Below are positions 36,260-44,990 of a stretch of 64,000 bases of DNA, one piece after another; within the stretch, counting starts at the first letter, position 1; each line of letters starts with the position of its first letter. Made by a program: the position numbers and the translations under genes. Where the stretch lies: NCBI RefSeq assembly GCF_004010155.1, contig NZ_RRYH01000005.1:1-64000 (forward strand), written 5' to 3'. A model generated the notes under the pieces. It was given only the letters and a program-made list of their open reading frames with translations, did not search any database and had not been told where the DNA came from. This DNA is from Solirhodobacter olei (GTDB taxonomy: Bacteria; Pseudomonadota; Alphaproteobacteria; Rhodobacterales; Rhodobacteraceae).

Positions 36260-38014
36260 ATGACCGTCACCGACCGACCTGCCCCGGCCACGACGCCGGC
36301 ACGCCTGATCTTCCCAACGCTGCGCCGCCTGACGCTGGCCAGCCTGCCGGGAGAGGTCGTGGCCGCGCTGATGCTGCTGGCGATCGCGGTACCGGAACAG
36401 CTCGCCACCGCGCGCCTGATGGGGCTGCCGCCAATCACGGGCCTGGTCGCCTTCGCCGCCGGCACGCTGGCCTTCGCCGCATTCGGGATGACCCGCGCCC
36501 TTTCGGTCGGGGCGGATTCCACCATCGCGCCGATCATGGCCGCGACGCTCGCCACGCTGGCAGTGCCGGGATCTGCCCATTACGCCGCCCTGGCCGGGAT
36601 GCTGGCAACGTTGACCGGCCTCGCGCTGATCCTTTCGCGGCCGCTGAGGCTGGGCTGGATCGCCGACCTCCTCTCCGTGCCGGTGACAACCGGCTTTCTC
36701 GCCGGGATCTCCGTCCACATCATGGCGAGCGCGCTGCCGACGATCCTGAGCATCCCCGTCACGACCGAGGCGCTGCCCCGCCGGCTGCTGCAGATCGCCG
36801 TCGAGCTGCCGAAGGCCGACCCCGCCACCGCCGCGCTCGGGCTTGGCACGGCGGCCTTCAGCCTTGCCACGATGCGCCTTCGCCGCCACCTGCCAGCACC
36901 GTTGATCGCGCTGGCGCTCTCCGCCGCAGCGGTGCCGCTTCTCCAGCTCCGCGTGCCGATGCTGGAGGCCCTGCCCCGCAACGTCCCCGGCCCGGTGCTG
37001 CGGCTGCCCAACCTTGCCGAGGTGCAGGCGCTGCTGCCGCTCTCCGGCGTCATCGCGCTGGTGGTGATGATGCAGACGGCGGCGGTGCGCCAATCCCTGC
37101 GTGGAGGCGGCGGCGAGCCCGGGCGCGACTTCGCCGCCATCGGCGTGGGCTCCATCCTCTCCGCGCTGCTGGGGAGCTTCGCGGTCAACTCCAGTCCGCC
37201 CCGCAGCGCGGCACTGCAGGCCGCGGGCGCCCGCTCGCAGCTTTCCGGGTTGATCGCGGTGGCACTGACCGTGGCGCTTGTCGCTGGCGGCGCCGGGGCC
37301 TTCGCGCTGCTGCCGCAGGCGGCGCTCTCGGGGGTGCTGCTGATGGTGGGGCTGCACCTCCTCCACCCCGGCACGATCCGCCGGATCGCGCGGCAGAGCC
37401 CCGCGGAACTGTCGCTCGTCGCCGCGGCGGCGCTGCTGGTGATCCTGCTGCCGGTCAACCAGGGCGTCTGGCTCGCCATCCTCCTTTCGCTCGCCCATGC
37501 GCTCTACCTGATCGCGCGGCCTACTTGCACAGAGCTCCGTCGCGTGCCGGGCACGACGATCTGGTGGGCCCTTGGCCCTGGCGAACTGGGCGAGACAGAG
37601 CCGGGCGCGCTGGTCTTCGCCCTCGGCGCGCCGCTGAGCTTCCTGAACGCCCGGCTGATCTCCTCCCGCCTCGAGGAAGCTGTGGCCCGGGCCCGGCCCG
37701 AACTGCGGCTGATCGTGATCGAGGCGCAGGGCGTGATCGGCATCGACTTCACCGGCGCGCGCATCCTGGCCGAGACGGTTGTGGGCCTCCGCGCCCGGGG
37801 CTTCGACCTCGCCCTCGCCCGGCTGGAGAACGAACGCGCCGAGATCGCCGCCCGCCGCACCGGGCTGCTCGAGGCCTTCGGCGAAGAGCGCGTCTTCCGC
37901 TCCGTCGAGCAGGCGGTCCATGCCCGGCTCTACCGCACCGGCCTGGCCGAGAGCGCGACGGAGGAGCCGGACCGCCATGCCAAGAACGTTATCGGCTCGT
38001 ACCAGAAGGGATAG
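36260..38014 (+). CDS. SulP-family anion transporter with STAS domain
   Basis: A 584-residue inner-membrane protein: about 10-12 hydrophobic segments through residue 420 (SLPGEVVAALMLLAIAVPEQLATA holds the first, with the SulP consensus reading AxxPEQ), then a cytoplasmic STAS domain (about 450-560, LRLIVIEAQGVIGIDFTGARIL). SulP proteins carry sulfate, bicarbonate or dicarboxylates; the substrate cannot be told from sequence alone. The N-terminal motif is less canonical than in sulfate transporters. Transcribed alone between the MBL and phaC genes. Confidence 0.88.
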   Translation: MTVTDRPAPATTPARLIFPTLRRLTLASLPGEVVAALMLLAIAVPEQLATARLMGLPPITGLVAFAAGTLAFAAFGMTRALSVGADSTIAPIMAATLATLAVPGSAHYAALAGMLATLTGLALILSRPLRLGWIADLLSVPVTTGFLAGISVHIMASALPTILSIPVTTEALPRRLLQIAVELPKADPATAALGLGTAAFSLATMRLRRHLPAPLIALALSAAAVPLLQLRVPMLEALPRNVPGPVLRLPNLAEVQALLPLSGVIALVVMMQTAAVRQSLRGGGGEPGRDFAAIGVGSILSALLGSFAVNSSPPRSAALQAAGARSQLSGLIAVALTVALVAGGAGAFALLPQAALSGVLLMVGLHLLHPGTIRRIARQSPAELSLVAAAALLVILLPVNQGVWLAILLSLAHALYLIARPTCTELRRVPGTTIWWALGPGELGETEPGALVFALGAPLSFLNARLISSRLEEAVARARPELRLIVIEAQGVIGIDFTGARILAETVVGLRARGFDLALARLENERAEIAARRTGLLEAFGEERVFRSVEQAVHARLYRTGLAESATEEPDRHAKNVIGSYQKG

Positions 38015-38101
38015 GCCGGCCCACACCGGGCTTGATCCATCTCATGGCAGGCCCCGCCCGCGCCCCGCAAAAAAGGATGAGAGCCGCCGAGGAGACCGCC
38101 C

Positions 38102-39823
38102 ATGCCCTCCGCCCCAGATGCCGCGCCGATCCCCGCGCTCGACCGCGCGCTCCACGCGCGCGAGGCCGCGCTGACCGGCGGGATCTCTCCCGCCTCGCTT
38201 ACTTCGGCCTGGCTCGACCTGGTGGCGCATCTGGCGAATTCGCCGGGCAAGCAGGCCGAACTGATCGAGCGCGCCGCGCGCAAGTCGGCAAGCTTCGCGG
38301 CCTATCTCGCACGCGCGGCCAGTGGTGCGGCAGAGCCGGTCATCGAACCGCTGCCCCAAGACCGCCGCTTCGCGGCGCCGGCTTGGTCACGGCAGCCCTA
38401 TGCGGCCATGGCGCAGGCCTTCCTTCTGACCCAGCAATGGTGGCACCAGGCGGCGAAGAACGTCGAGGGCGTCTCGCGGCACCATTCCGAGGTGGCGGCC
38501 TTCGTTGCGCGACAGATCCTCGACACCGTCTCGCCCGCCAATTTCCCGGTGACGAACCCGGAAGTGCTCGACGCGACGGTCCGCAGCGGCGGGGCGAATT
38601 TCGTCCAGGGCTGGGCCAATTTCGTCGAGGACTGGCAGCGCGCGGTGCAGGGCAAGCGCCCGGCAGGAGCGGAGGCGTTTCGGCCCGGACACGAAGTTGC
38701 CGTAACCCCGGGCAAGGTGATCTTCCGCAACGATCTGATGGAGCTGATCCAGTATGCCCCGACGACGCCCAAGACCCATGCCCGTCCGGTGCTGATCGTC
38801 CCGGCCTGGATCATGAAATACTACATCCTCGACCTCTCGCCGCGAAATTCATTGGTGAAATACCTTCTGGATCAAGGCCATACTGTCTTCATCCTCTCCT
38901 GGAAGAACCCGGGAGAGGAGGACCGCGGCCGCGGCATGGCGGATTACCTCGGGCTTGGCGTCATGGCGGCGCTGGAGGAGATTGGGCGTGTCGTACCCGG
39001 GCAGAAGGTGCAGGCAGTGGGTTATTGCCTCGGCGGCACTCTGCTGGCCATCGCCGCCGCCGCGATGGGGCGGGATGGGGACGACAGGCTTGCCTCGGTG
39101 ACGCTCTTCGCCGCGCAGACCGATTTCACCGAGGCCGGCGAGATCATGCTCTTCATCGACCAGTCCCAGGTCGCGTTCCTGGAGGACATGATGTGGGACA
39201 AGGGCTACCTCGACACCTCGCAGATGGCAGGGGCGTTCCAGCTTCTCCGCTCCAACGACCTGATCTGGAGCCGGGTGGTCCATGACTACCTGATGGGCGA
39301 GCGGGCGCCGATGACGGACCTGATGGCCTGGAACGCCGATGCGACACGGATGCCGTACCAGATGCATTCGGAATACCTGCGCGACCTGTTCCTGACCAAC
39401 GCGCTGGCAGAGGGGCATTACGAAGTTGCAGGCAAGCCCATCGCGCTGACCGACATCCGTGTGCCGATCTTCGCCGTTGGGGCGGAGACGGATCACGTGG
39501 CGCCCTGGCGCTCGGTCTACAAGATTGGGCTTCTGTCGGACACGGAGGTCACGTTCCTGCTGACCTCCGGCGGCCACAACGCCGGGATCATCAGCGAACC
39601 GGGTCACAAGCACCGCCATTACCGCATCGCCACGCGGGCCGAGGGCGAGGCCTATGCCGGGCCGGAAGACTGGGTCGCCGCGCATGCGCCCGTAGATGGC
39701 TCCTGGTGGCCGGCCTGGGTGGAATGGCTCTCGCACCATGCCGGGCCCATGGCCGCGCCGCCGAAGATGGCGAAGACCGCGGGCTTGCCGGATGCGCCCG
39801 GGGACTACGTGCTGATGCGCTGA
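38102..39823 (+). CDS. phaC: Class I polyhydroxyalkanoate synthase
   Basis: A 573-residue polymerase that joins 3-hydroxyacyl-CoA into PHA. The lipase-like box GYCLGG (307-312) has the catalytic C309; the Asp in GAETDHVAPW and His in TSGGHNAGI complete the triad. The N-terminal PhaC_N region (NVEGVSRHHSEVAAFVARQ, then NFVQGWANFVEDWQRAVQG) and conserved Trp-rich segments are present. Unlike the usual Rhodobacter pha locus, no phaZ, phaP, phaR, phaA or phaB is adjacent. GAGGAGACC precedes the ATG. Confidence 0.93.
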   Translation: MPSAPDAAPIPALDRALHAREAALTGGISPASLTSAWLDLVAHLANSPGKQAELIERAARKSASFAAYLARAASGAAEPVIEPLPQDRRFAAPAWSRQPYAAMAQAFLLTQQWWHQAAKNVEGVSRHHSEVAAFVARQILDTVSPANFPVTNPEVLDATVRSGGANFVQGWANFVEDWQRAVQGKRPAGAEAFRPGHEVAVTPGKVIFRNDLMELIQYAPTTPKTHARPVLIVPAWIMKYYILDLSPRNSLVKYLLDQGHTVFILSWKNPGEEDRGRGMADYLGLGVMAALEEIGRVVPGQKVQAVGYCLGGTLLAIAAAAMGRDGDDRLASVTLFAAQTDFTEAGEIMLFIDQSQVAFLEDMMWDKGYLDTSQMAGAFQLLRSNDLIWSRVVHDYLMGERAPMTDLMAWNADATRMPYQMHSEYLRDLFLTNALAEGHYEVAGKPIALTDIRVPIFAVGAETDHVAPWRSVYKIGLLSDTEVTFLLTSGGHNAGIISEPGHKHRHYRIATRAEGEAYAGPEDWVAAHAPVDGSWWPAWVEWLSHHAGPMAAPPKMAKTAGLPDAPGDYVLMR

Positions 39824-39924
39824 CGCCGCAGTTCCGCAGGTTTTCCCCCGCCCCCCGGGGATGTTCCACCGGGGAACGTGAGAGTCGCCTCCAACCCCAG
39901 GCCAAATATCTCCGCCGCAGGCGT

Positions 39925-40824
39925 CTATTCCAGACGCTCAGGAAACCCCTCGGCGCGGAGGTCGGTACCGAGCACGTCCTCCAGCAGCTTCACAATCTGG
40001 GTCGATTGCGCCGTGCCGCCATAGGCTGCCCGACCACGCAGGAAGGTCTGCTGGACCTGCGCTGCAAGGTCGAGCGGCACGCCGAACTCGCGCCCGAAGC
40101 CCATGGCGAAGCCGAGATCCTTCAGCGCCAGGTCCATACTGAAGCCCACATCATAGGAGCCATTGAGGATCAGCTGCCCTTCCGTCTCGTGCACGAAGCT
40201 GGTGCCGGAGGAGGCCGCGATTGCCTCCCAGGACTTCTTCAGATCCAGCCCGCCGCGCTTGGCCAGCATCAGGGCTTCGCCGTCGGCGACAAGGTGGATG
40301 AAGGCGAGCATGTTGGTAATCACCTTGATCACCGCTGCCGAACCGAGCGGCCCCATGTGGAAAATCCGCGTGCCGATCGCCTCCAGCGCCGGGCGGTGGC
40401 GGGTGAAAAGCGCCTCTGGCCCGCCGACAAGCACGGTGATCGCCCCCTTGGCGGCGAGGTGGACGCCGCCTGTCACGGGCGCTTCCAGCATCTCCACCCC
40501 CGATCCCTTGGCGAGACCGCCCAAGCGGACCACGTCGTCACGCCCGAGGGTGGAATTCTCGATCCAGGTCGCCCCCTCCTTCAGCGTGGTCAGCACCTCC
40601 GCCAGGACCGCCTCGCTCACCTGGGGCGAGGGCAGGCAGGTGAAGACATGGTCGACCTGCCCGGCAAGTTCGGCCGCCGAGCCCGCCACCGTGGCGCCCA
40701 TGGCGCGGTGCCGCTCCGCAAGCGCCGGATCGCGGTCGTAGACCGTGAGCTCGTAGCCCGCGCGAATGAGGCTCGCCGCCAGATGCCCGCCAAGATGGCC
40801 AAGCCCGATGTACCCGTAGCGCAT
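39925..40824 (-). CDS. Beta-hydroxyacid dehydrogenase-type NAD(P) oxidoreductase
   Basis: A 299-residue member of the 3-hydroxyisobutyrate/6-phosphogluconate dehydrogenase family. The Rossmann motif GLGHLG is at 7-12, the substrate-binding block EAPVTGGVHLAAKG follows near 115, and the catalytic lysine is K167 in AAVIKVITN. It is the last gene of the demethylation operon, 29 bp after the MttB-type gene, and could oxidise a hydroxyacid or semialdehyde product of the pathway; this is inference. GGGAGG precedes ATG 40824, which is preferred to an ATG 11 codons upstream. Confidence 0.88.
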   Translation of the reverse strand: MRYGYIGLGHLGGHLAASLIRAGYELTVYDRDPALAERHRAMGATVAGSAAELAGQVDHVFTCLPSPQVSEAVLAEVLTTLKEGATWIENSTLGRDDVVRLGGLAKGSGVEMLEAPVTGGVHLAAKGAITVLVGGPEALFTRHRPALEAIGTRIFHMGPLGSAAVIKVITNMLAFIHLVADGEALMLAKRGGLDLKKSWEAIAASSGTSFVHETEGQLILNGSYDVGFSMDLALKDLGFAMGFGREFGVPLDLAAQVQQTFLRGRAAYGGTAQSTQIVKLLEDVLGTDLRAEGFPERLE

Positions 40825-40853
40825 ATGTACCTCCCTCTTCTTCTGCGCCCGCT

Positions 40854-42410
40854 TCACTTTTGAACGTGAATGCGGAAAGCGGCACGGATCGCCGCGTCGG
40901 TCGCAGGGTCTATGAGGTTGCCCGCCTTGGCAAGGATCGCATTTTTCCGCGCGATGGCCTTATCAAGGAGCTCCGGCTTACCGGCCTCGACCCATTCCTT
41001 TGGACTCATCCGGTTACCGACGGCCGGATAGATGTATTCCGTCTGCATCAGGCTCAGCGTCTGTTCGGAACCCAGGTAATGGCCGGGGCCACCAAGACAT
41101 ACCTGCTTCATCGCCTCGATCGAGACCTTGTCCTCGGTCACCTCGATGCCCCGCACGCAGCGCAAGACCTGGCCGAGGATGTCGTCGCCCAGAACGAGGC
41201 TCTCAAGGCAGAATCCGAGGAGCGAGGCATGCATGCCCACGGCCTCGTACGCCATGTTGAGGCCGGAGAGACCGGCCAGCACGTTGGTGATCCCCTGCTC
41301 CCATCCCGCCTGCATGTCCGGAAGCTTCGAATCGGAGATGCCGGAGGCCGCCCCCCCCGGCAAACCGTAGAAGTGGTGCATCTGGGCGCAGCCCGCCGTC
41401 AGCAGCGCCTGTTCCGCCGAACCGCCGGACATGGCGCCGGTGCGCAGATCCGAAACGAAGGGCCAGGTGCCAAAGATGCAGGTATGGCCCGGCGCCATGG
41501 CGTTGACGTAGACGAGACCTGCCAGGCATTCCGCCACCGCCTGCACCACGGCCAGCGCGATCGGCGCAGGCGCCGTCGCCCCGGCCTGACCGGCCGAGAG
41601 CAGCAACACCGGCATGCCACCGCGCACGCAATGCTCCATCGTGATGCAACTTTCCTCGGCGAATTTCATCGGCGGCACGACGAAGCAGTTGGAGTTCGAG
41701 ACGAACGGCCGTTCGCGCCAGGCCTTCTCGCCGCCGGCAATCATGTGGAGCAGTTCGAAGCACCCCTTCACATGCGCCGGGTCGGAGAAGGAGGTACCGA
41801 CGTGTTTCATCGTGCCGGCACAACAGGCGTAAAGCGTGTTCACGTCCATCTCGTAATTGTCGGCGATGTCGCGGCAGACCATGGCGCGCTGGAAGAAATG
41901 CACGTTGTCGAGGTTCTGCGTCAGCCGCGCCGCGGCGTAGAGATCGGCCGCCGTCGAGTCGCGGTATTCGTTCTTTTCGAGATCGACGATATGGACCGCC
42001 GCGCCCGCCGTGCCGAAATGTACCCGCGTGCCCTCGAGATGCAGGTCATGCTTCGGATCGCGGCCGTAAAGCGTGATGTTGCGCGCGGCCTTGGAAAGCA
42101 TGTCCTCGACCAGCGCGCGGGGAAAGCGGATACGCCCGTCCTCGCCCTGGACCGCCCCCGCACCGGCAAGGATCTCCACCCCCGATTTGGGCGCATTCGC
42201 AAATCCGATCACCTCCAGCGCCTCGAGTGCCGCCTCGTGGATCCGGGCCATGCCCTCGTTGGTCAGGGGCTTGTACTGCCCGCCCTGCAATCCGGCACGA
42301 ACCGGCCGCAACTCCTCCGCGAGCGGTGCAGCCCGAAGGCTCACCCGCGCCGCCCGTCCCCCTGCCCGCCGCGCCCGTTCGGGTGCGCATCCCGGTTCTA
42401 CCGTTTCCAT
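40854..42410 (-). CDS. MttB-family quaternary-amine methyltransferase (non-pyrrolysine type)
   Basis: A 518-residue relative of trimethylamine methyltransferase MttB. Family blocks: LTNEGMARIHEAALEALEVIG, the RVHFGTAGAA strand, GSNSN-like VSNSNCFVVPPMKF and GGSAEQALLTAGCAQMHHFYG. No in-frame UAG occurs, so it lacks pyrrolysine, like MtgB and its relatives, which demethylate quaternary amines such as glycine betaine, proline betaine or carnitine using a corrinoid protein. No corrinoid protein gene is adjacent. The N-terminal 45 residues are Arg/Ala-rich and probably disordered. Its operon partners are two demethylating-oxidase-like proteins and an oxidoreductase. GGAGGGTGG precedes ATG 42410. 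Confidence 0.88.
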   Translation of the reverse strand: METVEPGCAPERARRAGGRAARVSLRAAPLAEELRPVRAGLQGGQYKPLTNEGMARIHEAALEALEVIGFANAPKSGVEILAGAGAVQGEDGRIRFPRALVEDMLSKAARNITLYGRDPKHDLHLEGTRVHFGTAGAAVHIVDLEKNEYRDSTAADLYAAARLTQNLDNVHFFQRAMVCRDIADNYEMDVNTLYACCAGTMKHVGTSFSDPAHVKGCFELLHMIAGGEKAWRERPFVSNSNCFVVPPMKFAEESCITMEHCVRGGMPVLLLSAGQAGATAPAPIALAVVQAVAECLAGLVYVNAMAPGHTCIFGTWPFVSDLRTGAMSGGSAEQALLTAGCAQMHHFYGLPGGAASGISDSKLPDMQAGWEQGITNVLAGLSGLNMAYEAVGMHASLLGFCLESLVLGDDILGQVLRCVRGIEVTEDKVSIEAMKQVCLGGPGHYLGSEQTLSLMQTEYIYPAVGNRMSPKEWVEAGKPELLDKAIARKNAILAKAGNLIDPATDAAIRAAFRIHVQK

Positions 42411-42456
42411 CCCACCACCCTCCATTTCCTGTCCGCACATTTCCGTCTGCGGTCCC

Positions 42457-42474
42457 GGGGGGCGCTTGCCCCCC
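42457..42474 (-). other. Intercistronic GC hairpin in the demethylation operon (gap 2)
   Basis: GGGGGGC-GCTT-GCCCCCC, a perfect 7-bp stem preceded by GTCCC, in the 73-bp gap between the second oxidase gene and the MttB gene. The GTCCCGGGGGGC core is repeated in the other oxidase gap at 44953. Likely an mRNA-stability or attenuation element. Confidence 0.55.
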
Positions 42475-42483
42475 AGGCGCCAA

Positions 42484-44922
42484 TCACATCCGCACGCGCT
42501 CTGCCTTCGGGTCGTACATCGGCTTCAGGCTGGCACGCGCCGCCACCCGCCGTCCCGCGATCTCGATCTCGTAGCGCGAGGCCAGCACGTCCTCCGCGCT
42601 CTCTCCTCGGCAGGGCACATAGCCCAGCCCCACCGCGCCGCCGAGCGCATGGCCGTAGTTCGCCGAGGTCACGATGGAGACGATCTGGCCGTCCCGCACC
42701 ACCGCCTCGTTGTGAAAGAGCATCGGCTCTGGATCCTCCAGCCGGAACTGCACCAGCCGGCGGGAGAGACCCTCCTCGCGCTTCCGCAGAACCGCGTCGC
42801 GGCCGATGAAGGTGCCCTTGTCCGGTTTCACCGCAAAGCCGAGACCGGCTTCCAGCACGTGGTCCTCGTCGGTAATGTCGTGGCCGAAATGGCGGAAGGC
42901 CTTCTCGATCCGGCAGGAATCGAGCGCGTGGAGGCCGCAGAGCTTCAGCTCCGGCGCGGCCTCGGCGAGCGCCTCGAAGACATGCGCCGCCTGGTCGGTG
43001 GAGACGTAGAGCTCCCATCCAAGCTCGCCGACATAGGTCACGCGATGGGCCCGGGCGAGTCCCATTCCGATCTCGATCTCCCGCGCCGTGCCGAAGGGAT
43101 GGGCGGTGTTTGAAAGGTCGTCGGGGCTGACCCTGCCAAGTATCTCTCGCGCCTTCGGGCCCATGAGACAGAGGACGGCCTCCGACGCGGTCACGTCAGT
43201 GATGACGACGAACTCGTCGACCAGATTCCGGGTCAGCCAGGCGAGATCACGCCGCAGGGTCGCGCCGGGTACGACGAGGAGGAAACAGGTCTCGCTTAGC
43301 CGCGTGACGGTCAGATCGTTCTCGATCCCGCCGCGCGCATTCAGCATCTGGGTGTAGATGATGCGGCCGGACGCCACGTCGAGGTCGTTGGCGCAGAGCC
43401 GCTGCAGGAAAGACAGCGCATCGCGGCCCTCCACGCGTATCTTGCCGAAGGAGGTCATGTCGAAAAGCCCCGCGGCTTCTCGCACGGCCATGTGCTCCGC
43501 CTTCTGGTTCTCGAACCAGTTCTGGCGGCCCCAGTCGTAGCGGTATTCCCGCTCTTGCCCGGGCGCGGCGAACCAGTTGGCGCGTTCCCAGCCGGCCATC
43601 TCGCCGAAGACCGCACCGCGCTCGGCAAGCGCTGCGTGGAGCGGCGAGCGGCGGATGCCGCGGGCGGTGGCGGGCTGGCGATAGGGCCAGTGGTCGGCGT
43701 AAAGGAGGCCCAGCGTCTCGCTCACCCGCTCCTTAAGGTAGCGGCGGTTGCGCTGGAACGGCTGGGCGCGCCGGATGTCGACCTCCCACAGATCGAAGGG
43801 CGGTTCGCCATCCTCGAGCCATTGCGCCAGCGCCATCCCCGCGCCGCCGGAGGAAACGATGCCGATCGAATTGTAGCCCGCCGCCATCCAGTAGCCGGCA
43901 AGCTCCGGTGCCTCTCCCAGGTAGTAGCGGTCGTCCGGCGTGAAGCTCTCGGGACCGTTGAAAAAGGTATGGATGCCCGCGGTCTCGAACAGCGGCATGC
44001 GGTACATGGCAGCCTCGAGGATCGGTTGGAAATGGTCAAAATCCTCGGGCAGCGCGTCGAAGCAGAAGTCCTCCGGGATGCCCGCCATCCCCCAGGGCTT
44101 GGCCTTCGGCTCGAAGGCACCCAGCATCATCTTGCCGGCGTCGGACTTGTAATAGGCGCATTCGTCCGGCACCCGCAGGACCGGCAGATGGCCAAGGCCC
44201 TCGATCGGTTCGGTGACCAGGTAGAAATGCTCGCAGGCATGCAGCGGCAGCGCCACGCCCGAGCGCGCCGCGAGATCCCGCCCCCACATCCCGCCGCAGT
44301 TAATGACGATATCGGCCGCGATATGGCCCTTCTCGGTCCCCGCCTCCCAATCGACGCCGGTCACGCGGCGGCCGTCGTCGGTGACCGCCGCCACCTTCAC
44401 ACCCTCATGGATCGCCACACCCCGCATCCGCGCACCCTTGGCCAGCGCCATGGCGATATTGGCAGGGTCGCATTGCCCGTCGAGCGGCAAATGCACAGCG
44501 CCGACCACATCGCCCACCTCAAGGTGGGGATACATCGCCTTCACCTCGCCCGGCCCGATCTCGCGCACGTCGACGTCGAAGGCGCGCGCCAGCGTGGCCT
44601 GGCGCAGCAATTCCTCGTGCCTTCCCGCGTTCAGCGCGACAGAGATGGACCCGACCTGCCGCATGCCGGTGGCCACCCCGGTCTCTTCCTCCAGCCGGAC
44701 GTAGAGATCGGCGGAATATTTCGCGAGCCGCGTCATGTTCTGGCTCGCGCGGAGCTGCCCGATCAGCCCGGCGGCATGCCAAGTCGTACCGCAGGTCAGC
44801 TGCCGACGCTCCAGAAGAACCACGTCCTTCCAGCCGAGCTTGCCCAGGTGGTAGGCCAGAGAGCAGCCGGAAACCCCGCCCCCGATGATGACCGCCCGCG
44901 CCTTCGAAGGGATATCGCTCAT
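42484..44922 (-). CDS. Dimethylglycine/sarcosine dehydrogenase-like FAD-GcvT protein, copy 2
   Basis: An 812-residue two-part enzyme. Residues 1-390: FAD-dependent DAO domain with GGGVSGCSLAYHLGKLG and TTWHAAG, whose His is the covalent flavin site in dimethylglycine dehydrogenase. About 390-440: FAO_M linker. About 440-812: GcvT domain and C-terminal barrel (GLFDMTSFGKIRVEGRDAL, GELGWELYVS, HALDSCRIEKAF), which in this family passes the one-carbon unit to tetrahydrofolate. It would demethylate an N-methyl amine. It is paralogous to the next gene upstream and exactly the same length. ATG 44922 has GAAGGATC before it. Confidence 0.85.
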   Translation of the reverse strand: MSDIPSKARAVIIGGGVSGCSLAYHLGKLGWKDVVLLERRQLTCGTTWHAAGLIGQLRASQNMTRLAKYSADLYVRLEEETGVATGMRQVGSISVALNAGRHEELLRQATLARAFDVDVREIGPGEVKAMYPHLEVGDVVGAVHLPLDGQCDPANIAMALAKGARMRGVAIHEGVKVAAVTDDGRRVTGVDWEAGTEKGHIAADIVINCGGMWGRDLAARSGVALPLHACEHFYLVTEPIEGLGHLPVLRVPDECAYYKSDAGKMMLGAFEPKAKPWGMAGIPEDFCFDALPEDFDHFQPILEAAMYRMPLFETAGIHTFFNGPESFTPDDRYYLGEAPELAGYWMAAGYNSIGIVSSGGAGMALAQWLEDGEPPFDLWEVDIRRAQPFQRNRRYLKERVSETLGLLYADHWPYRQPATARGIRRSPLHAALAERGAVFGEMAGWERANWFAAPGQEREYRYDWGRQNWFENQKAEHMAVREAAGLFDMTSFGKIRVEGRDALSFLQRLCANDLDVASGRIIYTQMLNARGGIENDLTVTRLSETCFLLVVPGATLRRDLAWLTRNLVDEFVVITDVTASEAVLCLMGPKAREILGRVSPDDLSNTAHPFGTAREIEIGMGLARAHRVTYVGELGWELYVSTDQAAHVFEALAEAAPELKLCGLHALDSCRIEKAFRHFGHDITDEDHVLEAGLGFAVKPDKGTFIGRDAVLRKREEGLSRRLVQFRLEDPEPMLFHNEAVVRDGQIVSIVTSANYGHALGGAVGLGYVPCRGESAEDVLASRYEIEIAGRRVAARASLKPMYDPKAERVRM

Positions 44923-44952
44923 CCCCGATCCTTCTTCATCTTGATCCAAATG

Positions 44953-44976
44953 TCCCGGGGGGCGGGGCAGCGCCCC
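44953..44976 (-). other. Intercistronic GC hairpin in the demethylation operon (gap 1)
   Basis: GTCCCGGGGGGC followed by GGGGC-AGC-GCCCC (44964-44976) in the 68-bp gap between the two oxidase genes. It shares its first 12 bases with the hairpin at 42452. Confidence 0.55.
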
Positions 44977-44990
44977 ACTCGTGCCCCCGC

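Noticed and set aside
36197-38026. 609-codon minus-strand frame over the SulP gene
   Set aside because: Arg/Gln-rich antisense product, no domain; SulP reads through membrane segments and STAS.
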